A stretch of DNA of 64,000 nt from Brachionus manjavacas (lineage: Eukaryota > Rotifera > Eurotatoria > Ploima > Brachionidae): positions 8,626,501-8,690,500 of the forward strand of contig JAHQIY010000004.1 in the NCBI GenBank assembly GCA_019054805.1, in the 5' to 3' direction. The notes beneath the pieces were generated by a model. The model did not search any database. It saw nothing but the letters and a program-made list of their open reading frames with translations, and was not told where the DNA came from. Within the stretch, counting starts at the first letter, position 1; each line of letters starts with the position of its first letter. Both the position numbers and the translations under genes were made by a program. Of the stretch, positions 34,033 through 44,440 are shown piece by piece.

Positions 34033-37000
34033 ATGTTTTACATGGAAAATCTAATTTGCAATCTTCCAAAACTAAATTTTAATTTTCAAGCTGAACATTT
34101 AAAACCAAAACCCAAATGTTTAATTAAACAGAATTGGGGAGCAATTGACTCTTCCGATAACAAATGGATCATAAATTCAAATACAGAAATCAAATTAAAT
34201 TCCATGAAATGCAAAAAAAGAAAAATTGAAAGAATCAATGATTTTGAAATAAGTTTCGAGGAATTTTTGGACTTAAAAAATGGAGATATAGTTAAAGACG
34301 AAGTTTTTGAAGTGCAATGTAATGGTTTTAATAAAATTACGAATAAGACAGAAAAATTTCAAAACGTTTATGTTCAAATTATAAATAATGAAGTAAATGT
34401 ACAATTTAAAGTCAAAAAGGATACAGAAGAATGTTATCCTTATAATATAATGCTTCTCAGCTATGATTCAGTTTCAAAAGTTTCATTTGTTAAAAGACTT
34501 CCAAAAACAGTGGATTATATCAATAAGACAGAAAATTTCTTTGTTTTGTCAGGTTACAATATTTTAGGTGACGGAACACCTGCTGGTAAGAATATTTTTA
34601 AAACAAAATATAAAAAATCATAAAATTAAATATTAAAATCTCACAAAATAATAATTATAAATTTTTGAAATTTTTGTGATTTAGAAATCATTTCGATTGC
34701 TCTTGGGAAATTTGTTATTTTTTTTTCGTTAAATAAGCTTATGAATTTAAGTTTGTATTCCGCTTTTAAAAGCTAGAGAAGAAATTTCTAAGTATTTGTT
34801 TCTACTCTTATAAATCTAAATCTTAAGATTTTACGCAATTTTAAACAAATTTCTAAAACTATTATTATTATTCAATTGATTTTTGAAGAAAAGATTGTGA
34901 CAGAATTAACTTTAGGAATTCATTATTTTTTTTGATTAATTTGTTATTATTTTCACCTCATATTATTTCACTTCATATTATTTCAATTCATAAGTTTTAA
35001 AAAAAAATTTTCGATATTTTTTTAAATTTCCAAATAAAAAAACTCATTCTTTTTCACTAAAGAGTTTTATTTTAAATATGAAAATGGTTTCAATATTATT
35101 TTTTTATTTGAAACTAAAAAAAATATTTGAAACATCGCACTTTTTAAATGCTATTTCAACATTGGATACATTTTGTAATTCACACACAAAAAGTTAAACC
35201 GTAACACTTCTGTAGAAACCTTAATTTTGTTAATTGCTTTTCTCTAATTATTATTAATTTCATTACTATTATAAAATTTAATATTTGAATTTTATGCAAT
35301 AATAATTTTTATGCAATTCCACAATACTTATAATATTCTTATTTTAGCTTTTCAACACGATTGATACTCATTTAAACGCGTGTAATTAGTATCATATTAT
35401 GCTTGAAATCTTATTTTGATTATTTTAGCATCGTAAAAAATTAGGGTTAACCTTGTTTTATTATGAAGTTCTGATCACTAATTACCAGTTCGATTAATTT
35501 TGAAATTTGAAATCGCTATAAAAAAATATTTTTTCTTCTCTTATTCCGTTTAGTTTCAATTGTCCAAAACATTTCTTTTTCAAAGAACAAAACCTTTATG
35601 TTAAACACCGGATCTGTCAATTCAAAAATTTTAATAATTAATTAGACGAATTTTTCGAGTTGTTTTATATCAAATTTAATTAATATTTTTAAATAGAAAG
35701 AAAGAAAAATATTCTAATTTTATTTATAAAAAATTTTAACTTCTTGGCAAGATAATAATTTTCTAAATTTTTTTTAAAAAAATTTTGTTTAAATAACATA
35801 ATAGTTTTTAATACAAATTTAACTTTTGTAATAAATTATCTTATAATTCGGAAAATGAATGTACATTATTTTTTTTTTATTTTTATCGTTTTGATCACAA
35901 GATTTTTAACACCAAAGGTGATCGAGATGATTTTTGGACAAAATTTTTTAAATTATACTTTTTAATTTTTAGCATTGATACCTCTTTATACTGGTTTTAC
36001 AGAAGAAGAATTACCTAGTGCTTTAAAGAATGATCCAAATGGAAAATATGTGGATGAAATTTATCCTTTTATCTGGAAAGAACTCCATTTAGAAAGTAAA
36101 ATTAAATTTATTAGTTTTTAATTCTTTGAATGTATTTTTTAAAGATTATACTTCAATTTACATGGAGGATTGGCCTAGAAGTGGCGTAGGTGCTTTTACA
36201 TATCGAATGAGAGGCTTCAAAAATCATACAACAAAACATTATCCTAAACAGTATCAAATTTATTTAAAAATGCAAAAAAGAACAAAAAAAATTGATGATT
36301 TTTGCAACGGGGATACTACCAAACACAAAATTACTCTTGATGTTTTGACTTCTTTCAAGAAAATGTATAAAAATCTTCAATCCAATATAGCAATAATGCA
36401 TTTCATAGAAAATTCACATGACACGAATGACAATTTACACTGGCTTGACGACGAAATACATGAATTTTTAAAAAATGGTTTTCAGCAAAAATATTTTGAA
36501 GACACAATTATTTTTTTGTATTCAGACCATGGTTTAAGGTTTAATAAATATAAGTATAAAAAACGGACGCAAAGTTTTCTTGAAGAAAGGCTGCCATTCA
36601 TTTCTGTTTATCTTCCAGATAGCTTCGTAAAGAGAAATAATGAAAAATTTTCAAATTTTAAGAATAACTTTGGAAAATTGATCAGTGCCTTTGATGTTCA
36701 TGCAACAGTTCGTGACTTGACATGTCTTAAAAGAGAAAAGAAAAGTGATCGTCAAAGAGCTCTTAGTTTATTTGATAAGATATCTGTTTACAGATCGTGT
36801 GAAGATATTGGAATAGCTGAACATTTTTGTACATGTGTAAAAGATTGGAGCACGAAAAGTATTGATTCTTTAGATGTTAAAAATGCAGCAGATTTTTTTG
36901 TGAATACTTTGAATTCAATTACTTCTTCTAAAAGAGATTTGTGTATGCCATTGAGATTAAAAGAAATTATTTCAAGCGAAAAATTAGTCACCTTAGACAA

Positions 37001-37244
37001 AATTTTGTTTCGAATTACAATAATTACATCACCCAACAACGGGGTTTATGAAACAATAGTTCAAAATGGTCGCCATGAAGAATTTGCTTATTTTTCCAAA
37101 AGCTTTAGCATTAAATCAAAAAATGAAATTAGCCGAATTGATGCATACGGAGAACAACCCTGGTGCGTAGCTCAATTTGGTTCAAATCCTGGACTGTTGT
37201 TAGATTTGCGAAAATTTTGTTTTTGCTATCATAAACAACAATAA
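34033..37244 (+). CDS. DUF229 family protein (alkaline-phosphatase-like fold)
   Basis: Exons 34033-34585, 35973-36095 and 36145-37244 join in phase 1 to 591 residues. Family features appear in order: CNLPKL near the N-terminus, NIMLLSYDSVSKVSF (the sulfatase/phosphatase-like DSvS block), KTVDYINK...GYNILGDGTPA, the second-exon block LYTGFTEEELP, MEDWPRSGVGAF, HFIENSHDTND and LYSDHGLRFN, with a Cys-rich C-terminus. DUF229 proteins are usually membrane-anchored or secreted glycoproteins of unknown activity. Here no signal or anchor precedes the first ATG, and an acceptor (ttcgaatag) just upstream suggests a missing 5' exon. Intron 2 is only 49 bp; intron 1 is 1.39 kb with no inserted gene. Confidence 0.85.
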
Positions 37245-37480
37245 AATTTATTTTTTAATTAAAAATTTTGAATTTTTAATCAATATTTTGTAATTTGTCG
37301 AATTTGCCAAATCAATCTTATCAGCTGGTTTTTTAGCATTTTTTGTTCCTTGTTTTATCACTTGTACCAATTGACCATCAATTTTGGATTGGTTTGTTTT
37401 TTGTTTTTTTCAATGCTTTTAATTCAGTCAAGGCAAATAAATGGAAAATGCTTCTCTTTCTACTAGATGTTATTAATTTT

Positions 37481-38174
37481 GAAGCTCAAAGATGAATTTA
37501 GAAATATTACCAAAGTGCCAAAATACGAAACCCTGTTCAAACGTTGGCCAGTTTGTTTCAAGCATAAGATTTGAGTTCATTTGAAAAAATGCGTGCTTTT
37601 ACGCTATTTTTTTTCTATTTTACTTAAAAACTTTTTTTATAATTCAAATTTCAATTCGACATATCCCAACTTACTCATAAAATGATGTCCTGATTGTGTT
37701 GTATTTGCTGACAAAGTTGAAGTTGGGATTTGTCAAATTGAAATTTGAATTATAAAAAAAGTTTTTAGACAAACTAATTAGACCACGTAGAGTTCAGAAA
37801 ATGCAATTAGAAGTATGTAGGTCGACTTTTTCAAATAACCCTAGCTGCTAACCCTAGTTTAAAATTTTTTAAATATTTTAAATAATTTATTTTGTCCAAA
37901 TGTATTTGCAAAACAAAATATGAGTCAGAGTACTCATTAAATGATGTCCAGGAAATGATGTCCTGATTGTGTTGTATTTGCTGACAAAGTTGAAGTTGGG
38001 ATATGTCAAATTGAAATTTTAATTATAAAAAAAGTTTCTTAGTAAAATAGAAAAAAACTAGCATAAAAGCAAGCATTTTTTCAAATGAACTCAAATCTTG
38101 TGCTTGAAACAAACTGGCCAACGTTTGAACATTTTGGCACTTTTGTAATATTTCTAAATTCATCTTTGAGCTTC
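37481..38174. repeat. Inverted copies of an element's 3' end
   Basis: Arm 37481-37672 is the reverse complement of 37993-38174 with small differences. A further direct repeat, 37679-37770 versus 37949-38040 (tgatgtcctgattgtgttg...), makes the layout partly duplicated. The right arm includes the coding end of the ORF at 38081-38365. It looks like two tail-to-tail copies of one mobile element end. Confidence 0.7.
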
Positions 38175-38365
38175 AAAGCTTCGATTATTTTAGAGTCTGA
38201 GTTATTTTTTATTACAGGTCTTACAAAATTTGAACAATTTGGAGCAATACATTTATAAAGTCCAGACCATATTTCTTTATTGCTTTTGTATGCATTTTTC
38301 TTAAACCAGTTGAAGCTACAACTAAAATAGCATTTAAATCCAGCTGAGTTAAATTTTTTGTTCAT
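38081..38365 (-). pseudogene. Element-derived ORF end with possible Zn-binding Cys
   Basis: A 94-codon frame contains EIWSGLYKCIAPNCSNF, a W...C...C arrangement seen in DNA-binding fingers, and ends GQFVSSTRFEFI. Upstream sequence to about 38600 shows related lysine-rich frames with shifts (FTWFKRN). The reverse-orientation partial copy at 37.5 kb suggests it belongs to a mobile element rather than a host gene. The family is not identified. Confidence 0.45.
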
Positions 38366-38608
38366 GGCCTCCTCAAAATCAATTAAAGACGTTTTCTATT
38401 GCTACCAGAGATTTTAAAGCTTTGAAATTCTGATTTTTCAAACTCAATATCCATTTTTTTAAAGACACATTCGGTTCTGTTATTAATAAAGGATGCTTTA
38501 TCTTGTTCTCTACAATTTTGGCATAGTTATTGGTATTTCTTTTAAACCAAGTGAAAATTAAAACATTTTTTTCTTTTCTTCTTTGTAATCGGACCTTCTC
38601 CTGTTGTT

Positions 38609-39242
38609 TTAAAGGTTTTTTTCGGCTATACCCAATTGTTCTTTTGTTAAATCGGTTGCTAATTTGAAATGGTTTGTCCCATCTGTGGCTTTTTTGGGCC
38701 TGCAGCGCTTAAATTTGATTTTGTTATTTTTCGAATAATTTTTGTATAAAGTTGGCGCATACACGTCTGAGAAGGCTTCCCATGAACTACGCAAAATTAA
38801 AATGAACGTTTTTTAAGAAAAAGATATTAAATTTACTCTTGGTATTCTTTTTTTCCAACTTTATCCCATTTCAGCAGGAGTTTTAATTTACCTCCTTCAA
38901 ATTTGTGCCCAATTATGCCATTGATCTTAATTTGTAAAATTATTGTTAAAAAACACTTCTTTAAAAAATTAATAAATAAACCCTTACAAAATACTCGACA
39001 TCTCTAAGATCGAACTTCGAATTTCGCTTAAATTCTGATTTGAGTTGTTCAAGGATTTCCTCAGGTGGGATAAAATCCTCTTCCTCTTCCTCTGGTTCTT
39101 CGTCATCCATGTCATTTTGATTTGAGCAACCAGGAACATTTATTTGTCTTGCTGCTGCTTCCAATGATGTTGAAGTATCTGGTGCCGTGACCGTTTCATC
39201 TGTTTTAGTGGTCAGTGTACAAATGGTCTTACCTTCAACCAT
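38609..39242 (-). CDS. Small chromodomain protein
   Basis: Exons 38988-39242, 38837-38925 and 38609-38786 join (phases 0 and 2) to 173 residues. The N-terminal half is low-complexity and acidic (DDEEPEEEEEDF). The chromodomain spans residues of about 80-125: VEYF | INGIIGHKFEGGKLKLLLKW | DSWEAFSDVY, with the aromatic positions Y, W and W of a methyl-lysine reader. A basic tail (KIKFKRCRPKKA) follows. In frame upstream of the ATG, past a TAA, lie further codons (SGETSESESE), so an older, longer protein is likely. It may be a heterochromatin reader, or derive from a chromodomain-bearing transposon, since element fragments lie just downstream. Confidence 0.65.
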
Positions 39243-40602
39243 TTCACTCTCAGACTCCGAAGTTTCTCCCGATTAAGTGTCTTCGCCGAGTATGGATTTT
39301 AATGGTTTTTCAATATTCGAAGGTATTTGGCGGCCGATATTGACTATTGGCAACTTGGTTCTAAAAAAAAAATAAATTAAAATAAAAATTAAATATAATA
39401 AAAATTAAAATAAATTTACAGGAATTTCTTGCTCAAATTGATTCTTTATTGACTTCTCTTCGCTCTGAAGCTTATTCTTCAGTTCGTCAAGCTTTTGATT
39501 AAGACTGGCAAACTTTAAACTCGTTTTCAACCGGTTTTCCTTAACAATATCATGGTAATTGTCAAGGAAATGTGATTCAAAGTCTTCCATTTTTTGCTCA
39601 ACAAATTCAATTTTTGAGCTATCAAAATCGTAAAAAATATTACGATTTTGAACAGATTTATTTAAGAAAACTTCCTCCGGTAAATTAATTGAATCTAACA
39701 GAAGACAAAAATAAAATAAATGTAAGAATAATAAAAATACTACAATCCTTTCAATCATTCTCTTGAAATCCTCAGTTTTTTAAATCAATTATTTTATTTA
39801 CTGCACAGTAAATAATTTTTGCTCTGAGAATTCAACTTTTATTCTGTCGCGGTTAATAGCCGACGGCAATTTTCTCTTTAAAAATTTAAATTTTTATCTG
39901 AAAAACATATAATCGTACCTTTGAGCTGTTCGACAGAATTCAAGATGCATTTGATGACTTAAAAGAACAAAATGTAAAAATGTAAATTTTAATATAAATT
40001 TAATAATCTACTTTAAGAGAATTTTTAATTTCGCAGAATCTTGACTGATTATTTTTTTCATAAAATTCTAAAGATTCTTCTAAATAAAATAAATTAAAAA
40101 ATTAATTTACTTGTAAAAAGCACAAGTTTTGAAATTCTAAATCTTCCATTCAAGTCATCATTTATCAATTTCCAAATGATTTTAACTCTTGTTACGCGAA
40201 CTTGGGAATCCAAATCCACCACTCGAGTTTACTTTAATTGACTTAGATTTCCAAATCATCTTAACTCGTGCTACGCGAACTTCTTCTTTTTATGAGATAT
40301 GCATGATTCGATAACAAAACAGGAAGATTAGAAAAAATAGAATCTTACAGATTTTGCAAGGCTATTTCAATGTATATTTTTCTATTTCACTTAATTTTTT
40401 TTAGTTTAATTATATGCAAATTCGAAAAAATCATAACCATATGACTTAAATGTGAATTTTTTTTTCTCCAAAATTTTACTTCTAATAATTTTAACAATCT
40501 ACATAAAAAAACTTATTTTATAAAAAATATTTTCGAATGATTTACAGAAAAATCGGCCTTTCAAGTGTTAACAAAATTTCTCTTTATATGGCCCTTTTTT
40601 TA
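39152..40602. repeat. Segmental duplication, copy B
   Basis: Source-like copy of the block at 31713-33160. It continues uninterrupted into the chromodomain coding sequence on its left. The right boundary is close to a T run at 40602, after which the two copies differ completely. Confidence 0.95.
39310..39758 (-). CDS. Small secreted coiled-coil protein, copy B
   Basis: Exon 1 is 39420-39758 and exon 2 is 39310-39360, again about 129 residues with the same signal peptide and charged helix as copy A. It lies head-to-tail immediately upstream of the chromodomain gene. Its second exon overlaps, in another frame, sequence that once extended the chromodomain ORF. No family recognised. Confidence 0.5.
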
Positions 40603-40857
40603 TTTACGTTAATTTTCGAAAATCTTCGTGTCTTTTAAGTAAATTCTTTTTTATATTATTTTAAAAAAGACTACTTATAAAAATTTCGCACTGTTTTTAT
40701 TGTTTTAAATTTCACATAGCTTTAATTAATATATCATTTTTTAAAATAATTTAATAGCAAGATTATAAAATTTCTTTCAAAAATATCTTTATTTTATTTA
40801 TTTTTATATAAAATTGTTGATGGATTGAGTAAAACTTTTTATTATTTTTGGTACAAA

Positions 40858-41283
40858 ATGTTATATTTTTTAAAAACTATGAAAAACCTAAAAAGTGTGG
40901 CCAATTCGCTGAACACTTTTCACTCTCTTGACCAAGGACACTTAGATTATTTGTTTGAATTCGAAGAAAATTTCAACAGCTACTTGAGTGTTTAGATCAT
41001 AACAAATTTTTTAGAGATTTGTCTTTAATGGAAGAACAAGAGAGCTCTCTTTGCTACAAACCTATAATAATTGAGCTAGAAAAACTGAAAAAAAGTAATA
41101 GAAAAAATATGTCAAAAAATTTATTTTTCATTCAGAAATAAGTCCTAGTGATCTTAGCGTTTTGGTCCCTGGCAGTGGTTTTGGCAGGCTTGCGTTTGAC
41201 ATTGCGTCCAAGGGCTTTAAGTGTGAAGGAAACGTGTTTAGTATGCAAATGTTAATTTTCTCCAATTTCATAATAAATAAGTA
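40858..41283 (+). pseudogene. CARNMT1-like (N2227 carnosine N-methyltransferase) fragment
   Basis: The intact enzyme uses S-adenosylmethionine to methylate carnosine. Here a first frame (SLDQGHLDYLFEFEENFNSYL) resembles the N-terminal helix region. A shifted frame reads CLDHNKFF and SLCYKPIIIELEKLKK. After a possible 42-bp intron with a good acceptor (tttttcattcag) comes the SAM-binding loop LSVLVPGSGFGRLAFDIASK and MQMLIFSNFIIN. The frame then stops. The segment between CLDHN and the second block is far shorter than in the family, a frameshift joins the first blocks, and the catalytic C-terminal half is absent. It is therefore a truncated pseudogene or transplanted fragment. Confidence 0.7.
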
Positions 41284-41450
41284 AAGTAACGTTGTGAACT
41301 AAAGTACAAACTGAACAAAAATATTTCCTTTTCTTTTGAATTATTTAAATTAAAAATTTTTGAGCCTTGAATTATTTTTTTGAAAAAGATAAAAAATGAA
41401 ACACTTAATTAATTTTGAAAAATTTCCTGAAAGTTTTTTTAATTTTAATT

Positions 41451-42733
41451 TCAATTTTTCAAAAGAAAAAAAAGAACTATTATCTTCCAATTAGCCCTAA
41501 GTAGAGAGTTTAGAACTCTATCCCTGTCCGGGTCGGAGGCTTTTATTTTGTGCCGAAAACCTTTAGTTCTGGCAAAGCCTGTACCATCCCTGAGCTTACG
41601 CATGAGAGCGTGAGGGACCTCAAACTCCTTTGAGAATTTTTGGATGCCCGTCGGTGGCGCGAAATATGTGTCCACTTCTATTTTAGTACCGGACTGAGCA
41701 GCGAGTGTGGGAGGTCTGAACCTTAAAGCTGACAGTTCTTCTGAGGAGGGAGGAGAGCTGGTGGTGGTAGAAATTGGGTTTGCCGACCCTTCATTGCCTT
41801 GGTTGGCGTATATTTTTTGTATATATTGGTATATTTTTGGATTAAACATACTTTGTTAAATCTAGAGGTTAATTCTGCTTAAGTCTCCAAAAATAATTCA
41901 CTTAAAATTGTATGATTTAGATGGTGTGCCTTGTGCCATATTAATTTTGACATTGCAGAGTTTACCTTAAAATTTAACAAAGTATGTAAAATCCAAAAAT
42001 ATACCTCTATAATTATTATTTTAAATAATAACAATTTATTTAATAATTAAAACATGGTTTGATCATTTTGAGCATCAAAAATTGATCATAAACTTCAAAA
42101 TGCCTATGAAAGGCAGAGTTCCAGTTTTCGGAGGCCTCCCTGAATAGCTGGGAGGCTTCGTGGTTACCACGACTACGTTATCCCTTTGAGGGATGTAGTT
42201 TGCCTAGTCCACCAGTTCCCTTTCATCGAAGAATCTGATGGCCTTCTCCCAGCCTTCTTTTGACACCACAAAGAAGAGGTTCGCTTCCTAACTTTATCCT
42301 GAGTGGGTCTGAGAGCCTATTGTTCTCATTGTACACGGCGAGCAGGAGCTCAAGCTCGTGATAATCTCTAGCCTTAAAATGTCGGCAATCCATGGCTGCC
42401 ATAGCTGGAAAATTTGGGAGGCCCTGTAGAAAAAGAAGGGGTTACCTTGGGTTCCGTATGGCTGGAGTACCCATATCCGCAGTCCATCGTCGAGGCGGTC
42501 GCGTTGGACATCGCCTGTTGTCGATCGGCCAGCATTTGTAGCTGGGTGAGCATTGTCGCAATCATGTTGGCCAGGCCGGTGTCTGTGTTCACGAGATTGT
42601 TGGAGTTGCTGTTGTTGCTGGAGCTGTAGTTGTTGCTGTTGTTGCTGCAGGAGCTCTTGCTGGACCTGCTCCTCGTCGAGCTGTCGTTGGAAAGATCGTC
42701 AGCTATGCCCATGTGCACTGTGGAGCTATTCAC
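41451..42733 (-). pseudogene. GC-rich gag-like ORFs of a decayed retroelement
   Basis: Two minus-strand frames, 42374-42733 and 41451-41849, are linked by shifted open stretches (YHELELLLAVYNENNRLSDP; WEKAIRFFDERELVD) with one or more stops. The first is Ser/Asn-rich, encoded by a CTG/TTG-type triplet run, and the second Pro-rich (FAPPTGIQKFSKEFEV). Base composition is far more GC-rich than the host and like the Gypsy element 2 kb away. An inverted 30-bp repeat (41829-41860 and 41973-42004) separates the frames. This points to a retroelement structural gene, but no zinc knuckle or enzyme domain was seen. Confidence 0.4.
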
Positions 42734-43469
42734 ATTTACTTTCTGAAAATTAAAAAAAAGTATATTTTAAAGATGAATGCAACTCTAGATTGAAATTTAA
42801 AAAATTGCATAAAATTTGAAAATTCAATATTGAAATTTATCGAAAAAAAAGGAATTTATAAAGAAAAAAATTTATTGATTTGCATTATTAACTTTACTAA
42901 AAAATTAAAAATAATCGATCATTTTAGTCAATTTTGAACATACTATTAATTTAAAAAATTTTTTTTTTTGAAATTTCAATGTAACAAACTATGTTGATCA
43001 ATTTAACATCAAGGAAATTAATTATTAAATATAAAATGAGCAATTTGATATAAAGTTTTGATCATAAACTTCAACATGCCCTTAGTCCGGTCAATGTGAT
43101 GTTAATCCTTATGACTTCACATATAGAATCAGCACAACATTCTTTGCATTTTTAAAGATTAAAATAAAACGAAACGATTTTTTGATTTGATTTTTCAAAA
43201 AATATATCGTATGAAATATCCTTAATTATCTTGTCATTTAAATTAAATTAAAGTTCATTTTTTTATAAATGGATGTTTTTGAAAATAATTTATATATATA
43301 AGAAAACAATTTTTTTCTGTACTATGCATTGTAATATGATTTGAAACGTTTAATTTTTTTCGATCTACCATTGTACTATAAATTCATATTCTATTGCCTT
43401 GTTCCAATTTTTTTATCTATCAATTCGATAATTTCGATTAATAAAAATTTTGAATCATTTGAGGGCAAA

Positions 43470-44032
43470 TTATTAAAAATATTAGGATTTCAAAAAAAAA
43501 ATTAGCCAAAATGCAAGCAAAAAATAGTTAACTGGACTTGTGTTTGTAACATAAACATCGGATATTCCTTTGTATTTTATTAAAGAACCCCATGTTGGGA
43601 GATTCATTTTAAAATTGACCAATTCAGAGTCTGCAATTTCATCGTAGTGAGTTTGTAATGTTGTCACCTGCTTAACAGAATTATCAAAATCTTTTTGTTC
43701 CGTTTCACTTGAAATAAATTCAGAATCGCTTGAACTTTCTCTTCTGTTTCTTTTTCCTCAAATATTAATTGGTCTGTTTGGAATCTGATTAATATCTAAA
43801 TCTATCACAATTTTGTTCAAATACTCTCCTCTTAAGTTAATACCTGAAAGACGAAACTTTAAGTAGCTGAGGAAATAAATAACACTGGAAAAATGACTAC
43901 AACAACCAGCTGTTTTTTGACCAGACAAACAGTTACAAATGAAGGCTTGAAATAAAATCTAATAATTAAACAATATAAAAGAAAAAAACAACAACCTTGA
44001 ATTGCTCTGGTACTTTTTAATCCTGGTTTATA
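43470..44032 (-). pseudogene. Transposase C-terminus with SWIM-like finger, split by Gypsy
   Basis: The minus strand reads YKPGLKSTRAIQ, then (after a 38-bp intron-like gap) CNCLSGQKTAGCCSHF, a C-x-C...C-x-H SWIM-type finger, and SVIYFLSYLKF. It continues to GEYLNKIVIDLDINQIPN before a TGA, with more in-frame codons after it. This layout is common in cnidarian and rotifer transposase-like proteins. The Gypsy element starts directly at 44033, and its other flank (49107 onward) supplies the preceding codons. The family is inferred from the finger only. Confidence 0.55.
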
Positions 44033-44298
44033 TGTGAAGTTGCTAAAAAGTCCAGTTAAAGAAAAGCTTTTTTCTTCTTTTCAAAATCTTTATTTTGAGC
44101 TTAAGCCAAAAAAACGGGATCCCCCCATTCGCTTCTCCCCTCTCTATTTATATCTTTATTTTATCGAGAGTCATATAACTACCTCGAACATGCTAAAATA
44201 AATAGTACAAAAAAATAATATATAAATATCATAAGTAACTTAACGCTCACATACATAATAAAAAAATAAACAGATAAGTATCTGTGGTGAACACCACA
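44033..44298 (-). repeat. Gypsy 3' LTR
   Basis: Reads TGTGGTGTTCACCACA... to ...TTCACA on the minus strand. The terminal 16 bp (44283-44298) form a perfect palindrome. Confidence 0.95.
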
Positions 44299-44313
44299 AC
44301 TTCCCCTCTCTTT
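44299..44313 (-). promoter_or_regulatory. Polypurine tract
   Basis: Minus strand AAAGAGAGGGGAAGT lies directly beside the 3' LTR and primes plus-strand synthesis. Confidence 0.85.
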
Positions 44314-44440
44314 AGATAGAAATTTCGACTCTCCAAATAAATGACATACAATAGGTTAATGAATAAATAGCTTAAGTAAAAAAAAATCACAAACAGATAA
44401 ACAAAAAAAACATTAGAAATCCAAGTGAGCCAGAGTTGCT

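Noticed and set aside
36096-36114. A 19-bp GT...AG intron in the DUF229 gene
   Set aside because: A 49-bp intron (36096-36144) with the same donor gives a better match to the conserved EDWP block.
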